Source of the DNA: a bacterium
GTDB lineage: Bacteria > Bacillota > Clostridia > Oscillospirales > Ruminococcaceae
DNA length: 64,000 nucleotides
NCBI GenBank assembly: GCA_004561545.1
Contig: SFVK01000001.1
Span: 62,001-126,000 of the forward strand
Reading direction: 5' to 3'
Shown here: one piece after another, positions 59,636 to 64,000 of the stretch
Position numbering within the stretch: the first letter of the stretch is position 1
Layout of the letters: each line of letters starts with the position of its first letter
The notes under the pieces: model-generated
Told to the model about the DNA's origin: nothing
Seen by the model: the letters and a program-made list of their open reading frames with translations, nothing else
Databases searched by the model: none
Position numbers and translations under genes: made by a program

Positions 59636-61711
59636 TCACTCAAAGAAATACTCCCAGTCGGTGTAGGTGGCGTTGACCGTCGCCTGCTCCACCACGGGAA
59701 CCATCGTTTCGCTGGTGGACCGGGCGGTGAGCACCACCGTTCCGGTGCCGTCCGAGATGGTGATGGGGATGTCGTAGCTGTCCCGGTCCAGCGGCAGATA
59801 GAAATCCCCCTGATGCGTCTCCCGCCCCGCAGCGGCGCACAGCTCGTTCTCGGTCACACAGGTAACGTGGAGAAACTGGCGTTCCAGGGGAGAAGTATGG
59901 CTGCTGGCATCGGTCAGCCGGTAGCAAAGGGACACGTCCGCCACGCCGCAGAACGCGGGGTCCTGTGTGGTGACGGTGAGGGTCACGGTGCCGTCGCCGG
60001 GCGTGACGGTCACGGCGGCGGGCTGGTTGTGGTTGTTGTCCACGCCGGTGCGCTCCCAGAACAGGTGCATTCCGCCGCAGACATAGGTGTTGCCCACCGG
60101 CGCCCAGTAGCGGTAAAGCTCCCGGTAAAACCACCAGTTGGCGTTGCGGCTCCACCGCTCAAAGGGCGCCACCTTGACGCTGGGGGTCACCACCAGGTCA
60201 AAGTCCCCGGCCTGAAAGGTTTGCAGGTAGGCCAGGCGCTGACGGTCCCCCATGGCGTGAATGATGTAGTCGGTGCCGGTGGGCTGGAACTGGCCGGTCA
60301 TGGCCTCCAGCGCACTGGAATAGGTGCCGAACACGCGGCGGCCTGCGGTAATCTGCTGTTCGGTGGCCAGCTTCTGGGCCTGATCGCCGATCCAGCCGCC
60401 CAGCTCGGGGACATAGGTCCTGCCCTCCCCGTGGCCGCCGATGCGGCTGGCAATCTGGTTCTTCATCCCGACCGCCAGCACCGCGCAGCACAGCAGCGCG
60501 CACAGCCGCGGCAGCCAGCGGCCCGCAGCGCGCAGGGCCTGCTGCGCCGAGGGCAGCCGCTCCAGCACCGTCAGGACGGCCCTGACGGCAAAGGCGGGGA
60601 TCAAAACCGCAACAAGGGCGGCGGCTCCACCGGCGGGGCCGTTGTTGGAGGCGCTGACAACGCCGTAAAGCACGTTCCACAGGGCCATGCCCAGGGTGAG
60701 CGCCAGTCCTGCCGCCGCAAGAACGGCGGAGCGGCGGCTTTTGCAGAGAAAGATTGCCGCCGCAAACCCCGCCGCCAGCACAAGGCAGAATACAACTGCC
60801 CCCGGCCAGCGGAGTTCGGACAGGGAGCAGGTTTTTTCTTCCAGCAGGGTGCCGTAATACCAGGTCTGATAGCTCCCGGTGCCCCGGGTCTGGCGCAGCC
60901 AGGCCAGCGGATGGCCCCAGCTGATGAGGGTCACCGAGACGCCCAGCCCCGCCACGCTCACGGCGATATACTGCACCACCCGCACGGCAATGGCCCTGAT
61001 GTTGGTGCGGTACTCCCGGATGAGGAACAGCCCATAGCCCAGCGCCACTGAAATGTACATGGCGCCGCCCATATCATTGCTCCAGGGCACCAGCGCCCCG
61101 GCGGTAAGGGGCGCCAGAAGGGCGGGCAGGGGCAGCGGGCCGCAGCGGGGCATTCCCCTGCCCTGCCAGATCCGCAGCCCCAGCAGGATCACCAGAACCG
61201 CCAGCGTGAGGGCGGCGGAGCGGATCATGCGGGCGCTGTTGCCGTTGGAGGCCGCATATTCCAGCAGCGGGCTGATGCTGTCCGCCAGCGGCACCCGGAC
61301 CCCCTGCACCACCAGAAAGAAATAACTGCACAGTGCGGCGGTACCGGCGCGCGCCGCCCGGCCGCTGCCCAGAACCACCAGGCAGACGGCCAGCACCAGA
61401 AGCTCAAAGTAGAACCAGGTGCAAAAATTTGTGGCGAACATACTGCGGCCGAAGCTGTTGCCCAGAATCAGCAGCAGCCCGCCCACACTGTAAAGCTCGC
61501 CCGCGCCCAGATAAACGGTAAAATCCTTGTAGGGTGCCTGACCGGCCAGCAGGTGGCGCACGGGGTTGTAGTTCTGGAAATCGCCGTTCATGATCTCATA
61601 GCCGATGTCATAGTTGGCTCCCAGGCCCCGCACGGCGGCCAGCCCGGCCAGAAGCACCAGAAGCAGCACCCAGGGCGCGGCGTGTTTTGCGGTTTGTTTG
61701 GCGTTGTGCAA
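59636..61711 (-). CDS. Polytopic membrane protein, GT-C glycosyltransferase-like
   Basis: A 691-aa protein. Some 11-12 helices lie in the first 430 residues, and a soluble extracytoplasmic part of about 250 residues follows. The loop after helix 1, NYDIGYEIMNGDFQNYNPVRHLLAGQAPYKDFTVYLG, has the acidic residues and the AGQAPYKDF pattern of GT-C enzymes that use lipid-linked sugars. Oligosaccharide polymerase is an alternative. A TTG start at 61711 is inferred: GAGGAGG lies seven bases before it, overlapping the stop of the WYL gene. The next TTG upstream would lie inside that gene. Confidence 0.75.
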   Translation of the reverse strand: MHNAKQTAKHAAPWVLLLVLLAGLAAVRGLGANYDIGYEIMNGDFQNYNPVRHLLAGQAPYKDFTVYLGAGELYSVGGLLLILGNSFGRSMFATNFCTWFYFELLVLAVCLVVLGSGRAARAGTAALCSYFFLVVQGVRVPLADSISPLLEYAASNGNSARMIRSAALTLAVLVILLGLRIWQGRGMPRCGPLPLPALLAPLTAGALVPWSNDMGGAMYISVALGYGLFLIREYRTNIRAIAVRVVQYIAVSVAGLGVSVTLISWGHPLAWLRQTRGTGSYQTWYYGTLLEEKTCSLSELRWPGAVVFCLVLAAGFAAAIFLCKSRRSAVLAAAGLALTLGMALWNVLYGVVSASNNGPAGGAAALVAVLIPAFAVRAVLTVLERLPSAQQALRAAGRWLPRLCALLCCAVLAVGMKNQIASRIGGHGEGRTYVPELGGWIGDQAQKLATEQQITAGRRVFGTYSSALEAMTGQFQPTGTDYIIHAMGDRQRLAYLQTFQAGDFDLVVTPSVKVAPFERWSRNANWWFYRELYRYWAPVGNTYVCGGMHLFWERTGVDNNHNQPAAVTVTPGDGTVTLTVTTQDPAFCGVADVSLCYRLTDASSHTSPLERQFLHVTCVTENELCAAAGRETHQGDFYLPLDRDSYDIPITISDGTGTVVLTARSTSETMVPVVEQATVNATYTDWEYFFE

Positions 61712-61724
61712 TGGTCCGGCCTCC

Positions 61725-62720
61725 TCAGCGGTAAAGGTCCTCAAGGGTATCCAGGGTTCGCTTCATCTCGGCGCGGACGCTGGGGGGGCTGACAATCTCC
61801 ACCCCGGCGCCGAAGCCCGCCACCCAGCCAAAGAACCGGGGGCTGACCTGAATGTCCACCGAAATCAGAAAGTGGTCGCCGTCGGCGCACGCAACCAGGG
61901 CCGGACCGGTGCCAAAGCGGTCAATCATCGCCCCGGCAAAGCGGTTTTCGCACCGCATCGTCACTTTTTTTAGCGGCCCGTTGAACATACCGAACATCTG
62001 CTGGGTGTAGGCGTTGACGTCGAAATTGGCGTAGGCCTCGGCGCCCTCCCGCCTGGTATCGGGCAGCGCTTCCACCCGCTGCATCTTGTCCACCCGGTAA
62101 TGCTTGAGGCGGCCCTCGGTGTAGGCAATCAGGTAATAATTTCCGCTTTCCCACACCAGCACCCAGGGGCTGACCCGGTAGAGCTGGCCGCCGTGGCGGG
62201 GCACCATATGCTTTTGCAGGTCCCAGTCACAGTATTTGAACTGCACCTGCTGCCCGGCCGTGATGGCCCGATGCAGAGTATCGACGCTGTACAAAATCCT
62301 TTCGTCCTGGCTCTTGACCCGGCCGGAGACCAGCACCTTGCGGTCCAGCTCCTCCTGACGGTAGCGGGAGGTGAAGCGGCCCAGTTTTTCGATGAGGATG
62401 CGGCTTTTGCGGGCGGTGATGAACTTGCTGGCATAGACGGCGTCCACCAGCAGCTTGAGTTCCGCCAGCTCAAAGGGGGTGTCCTCCATATAATACCCGC
62501 CGCCCCGGCCGCGCTGCTGCACAATCTCAAAGGGGGAATTGGGCATCTCGTTGATGGTCTGGATGTCGTCATAAACGCTCTTGCGCTCGGCGTCAATGCC
62601 GCGCTCCTTGAGCAGTTCCACCATGCGGGGCACACTCAGCGGGTGGGATTCGTCGGTTTCCCGGGCCAGAATTTCCAGCAGGGTCAGCAGTTTTAGTTTT
62701 TGTCCTTCTTTGCGGGGCAT
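61725..62720 (-). CDS. WYL-domain transcriptional regulator
   Basis: A 331-aa regulator. Residues 1-75 are a helix-turn-helix (KLLTLLEILARETDESHPLSVPRMVELLKERGIDAERKSVYDDIQTI). Residues about 140-215 are the WYL domain (SPWVLVWESGNYYLIAYTEGRLKHYRVDKM), and the WCX part follows. WYL domains sense nucleic acid or nucleotide ligands. It lies between tyrA and the GT-C-like gene, with a gap of 21 bases after tyrA, so it is part of that transcript. Confidence 0.92.
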   Translation of the reverse strand: MPRKEGQKLKLLTLLEILARETDESHPLSVPRMVELLKERGIDAERKSVYDDIQTINEMPNSPFEIVQQRGRGGGYYMEDTPFELAELKLLVDAVYASKFITARKSRILIEKLGRFTSRYRQEELDRKVLVSGRVKSQDERILYSVDTLHRAITAGQQVQFKYCDWDLQKHMVPRHGGQLYRVSPWVLVWESGNYYLIAYTEGRLKHYRVDKMQRVEALPDTRREGAEAYANFDVNAYTQQMFGMFNGPLKKVTMRCENRFAGAMIDRFGTGPALVACADGDHFLISVDIQVSPRFFGWVAGFGAGVEIVSPPSVRAEMKRTLDTLEDLYR

Positions 62721-62741
62721 GATTTGCCGCCTCCCTTGCGG

Positions 62742-63593
62742 TTATTTTTTGTCAAAGGCCTTGCGGCGCTCGGTGGAAAGGCGGAACATTTCCTCCAGCC
62801 CTTCCCGGTCATCGTCCACCAGCTTCTGGCGCATGGAGGCCAGCGCGTCGCTGAACATATCCATCTCGCTGATCAGGTTGTCCTTGTTCCACAGGAACAG
62901 TTCCGCCCACATTTTATCGTTGATCCGTGCAATCCGCGTCAGGTCGCGGAAGGAGTCGCCGGTGTAGCGGGCCAGCTCGGTGTTGTCGCTGGCGCACATC
63001 AGGCAGACCGCAATGGCGTGGCAGAGCTGGCTCACATAGCCGATCATGTGGTCATGCTCGGCGGGGCTCAGGATGGAAATGCGGGCAAAGCCCAGCGTTT
63101 CGGCCAGCGAACGGCACCACGCAATGCCCTCGGGGGTGTTGTTTTCGGTGGGGGTAATGATGAAGTTGGCCGGGGCAAAATCCACCTCGGCGCTGTGGGT
63201 CACGCCGCTGGTCTCCCGCCCGGCCATGGGATGGCTGGCGATAAACTCGACCCCCTCGGGCAGCATCTGCTGCACCGGCTCCACCACGCCCCGCTTGACG
63301 CCGGAAACGTCGGTCACCAGCGTGCCGGGGCGGATGAGGTGCCCGTATTCTTTGACCCAGTCCAGCAGAACGGTGGGATACAGGCCGAACACAATGCGGT
63401 CGGCGCCCTGCACCAGGTCGGCAAAGTCCTCGGTCTTGCCCGCCCGGATATAGCCGTGCTCCCGGGCAAAATCCAGCGTGCTGCGGCTGTGCGTGATGCC
63501 GGTCACATGATAGCCTTTCTGGCTGAGCACCTGGGCATACTTGCCGCCCAGCAGGCCAAGGCCGACAATCAGATAGGTTTTGTCCTGTTCCAT
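62742..63593 (-). CDS. tyrA: Prephenate dehydrogenase
   Basis: A 283-aa NAD-dependent enzyme converting prephenate to 4-hydroxyphenylpyruvate for tyrosine. The Rossmann motif is YLIVGLGLLGGKYAQVL (residues 6-22), followed by GITHSRSTLDFA, LVTDVSGVKRG and the catalytic FIASHPMAGRETSG histidine. It has no ACT domain or chorismate mutase part. ATG was chosen eight bases after GAGGGG; a GTG three codons earlier overlaps aroA. It is coupled to aroA five bases upstream. Confidence 0.93.
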   Translation of the reverse strand: MEQDKTYLIVGLGLLGGKYAQVLSQKGYHVTGITHSRSTLDFAREHGYIRAGKTEDFADLVQGADRIVFGLYPTVLLDWVKEYGHLIRPGTLVTDVSGVKRGVVEPVQQMLPEGVEFIASHPMAGRETSGVTHSAEVDFAPANFIITPTENNTPEGIAWCRSLAETLGFARISILSPAEHDHMIGYVSQLCHAIAVCLMCASDNTELARYTGDSFRDLTRIARINDKMWAELFLWNKDNLISEMDMFSDALASMRQKLVDDDREGLEEMFRLSTERRKAFDKK

Positions 63594-63598
63594 ACAAT

Positions 63599-64000
63599 TC
63601 ACCCCTCGGTTTCCTCCGTTTCAACACAGGCCCCCAGGTTTTTGAGCACCTCAAAAAAGCCGGGCCAGCTCTTGTTCACAGCGTTGGCGCCCTCAATGGT
63701 CACCGGCACGCCCGCTGCCAGCGCCGCCACCGCCATGCTCATGACAACGCGGTGGTCGTTGTGGCCTGCAAGGGGCACCTGGGGCTTGTGCAATGCGCCG
63801 CCGGTGACGGTGACGGTATCGCCGTCCGCCTGCACGCAGCCGCCCATTTTGGCCAGCTCCTCCTGCATGGAGGCAATGCGGTCGGACTCCTTGATGCGCA
63901 GCCGCCCGGCGTGGCGGATGACGGTGGCGCCGTTGCAGAAGCATCCCAGGGCGATGAGCACCGGCCCCAGATCCGGGCAGTCCGCCAGATCAATCTCGGC
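63599..64000 (-). CDS. aroA: 3-Phosphoshikimate 1-carboxyvinyltransferase (EPSP synthase), C-terminal part
   Basis: The gene runs off the right edge; only the last 133 or so codons are seen. The fragment begins in DLADCPDLGPVLIALGCFCNGATV and has the EPSP-synthase motifs LRIKESDRIASMQEELAKMG and HNDHRVVMSMAVAAL, followed by the closing NKSWPGFFEVLKNLGA. It makes EPSP in the shikimate pathway and is followed by tyrA, an aromatic-amino-acid operon arrangement. Confidence 0.95.
   Translation of the reverse strand, partial: AEIDLADCPDLGPVLIALGCFCNGATVIRHAGRLRIKESDRIASMQEELAKMGGCVQADGDTVTVTGGALHKPQVPLAGHNDHRVVMSMAVAALAAGVPVTIEGANAVNKSWPGFFEVLKNLGACVETEETEG

Overview
The window looks like the chromosome of a high-G+C, butyrate-forming anaerobic Firmicute of the Oscillospirales, probably near Faecalibacterium, Gemmiger or Subdoligranulum. 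This is inferred from the 3' end of a butyryl-CoA:acetate CoA-transferase-type gene, AGGAGG ribosome sites, a perfect CIRCE element, a tandem glycine riboswitch, a CBS/DRTGG-type pyrophosphatase and the sporulation genes spoIIE and spoVT. No phage, CRISPR array, rRNA or intact transposase was seen. The mobile DNA is limited to one clear TA-flanked miniature inverted-repeat element, one diverged copy and one short remnant.

Layout. 1-4102 (+): end of the CoA-transferase, tRNA-Pro, queH, a 2-hydroxyacid dehydrogenase and a two-domain membrane protein. 4163-8035 (-): MITE, tRNA cluster Gln-His-Arg, citrate synthase, CBS pyrophosphatase. 8265-16128 (mostly +): typA, an AT-rich orphan gene, thioredoxin (-), an ArsC-like protein, an AEC transporter, a YihY protein, an orphan OadG (-), an AraC regulator and an EFR1-type flavodoxin/ferredoxin. 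16206-24827 (-): a DUF454 gene, the MITE, a collapsed ABC-exporter pseudogene and a complete glycine-cleavage operon gcvT-gcvH-gcvPA-gcvPB-lplA-lpdA behind a glycine riboswitch. 25210-28509: divergent MerR/TipAS regulator (-) and spoIIE (+). 28573-34297 (-): DUF2142 membrane protein, DUF1858, trmK, nif3-like and rqcH. 34458-39377 (-): hrcA-grpE-dnaK-dnaJ under CIRCE. 39680-45349: spoVT, YitT, NUDIX (+), gpsA, a phosphoesterase and a large BMP-domain protein. 45617-47515 (+): small-multidrug-export-type membrane protein, then an SPFH/ribbon-helix-helix pair. 47623-59496 (-): an exopolysaccharide operon (sugar-phosphate transferase, three glycosyltransferases, glf) running into rpe and a three-gene Rnf-like membrane module, then a DUF1015 gene, a disordered protein and rlmA. 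59636-64000 (-): aroA (partial), tyrA, a WYL regulator and a GT-C-like membrane protein.

How the parts work together. The gcv operon is self-contained: T, H and P proteins, lipoate ligase to arm H, and the dihydrolipoyl dehydrogenase. Its leader lets glycine-stabilised aptamer II compete for the first arm of a terminator. The heat-shock operon has the standard HrcA/CIRCE feedback. The polysaccharide operon supplies an initiating phosphosugar transferase and glycosyltransferases.

The most unusual item is the rnfD-rnfE-rnfA-like module. It has no B, C or G subunits beside it. By comparison with remembered family motifs, it lacks three of the four cysteines that hold the membrane 2Fe-2S cluster and also the threonine motif for covalent FMN. 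Other items worth a second look are the soluble ParB-like/BMP fusion, the 11-bp-spaced GATATC operator array in front of the SPFH/RHH pair, and the ABC pseudogene built from two internal deletions.
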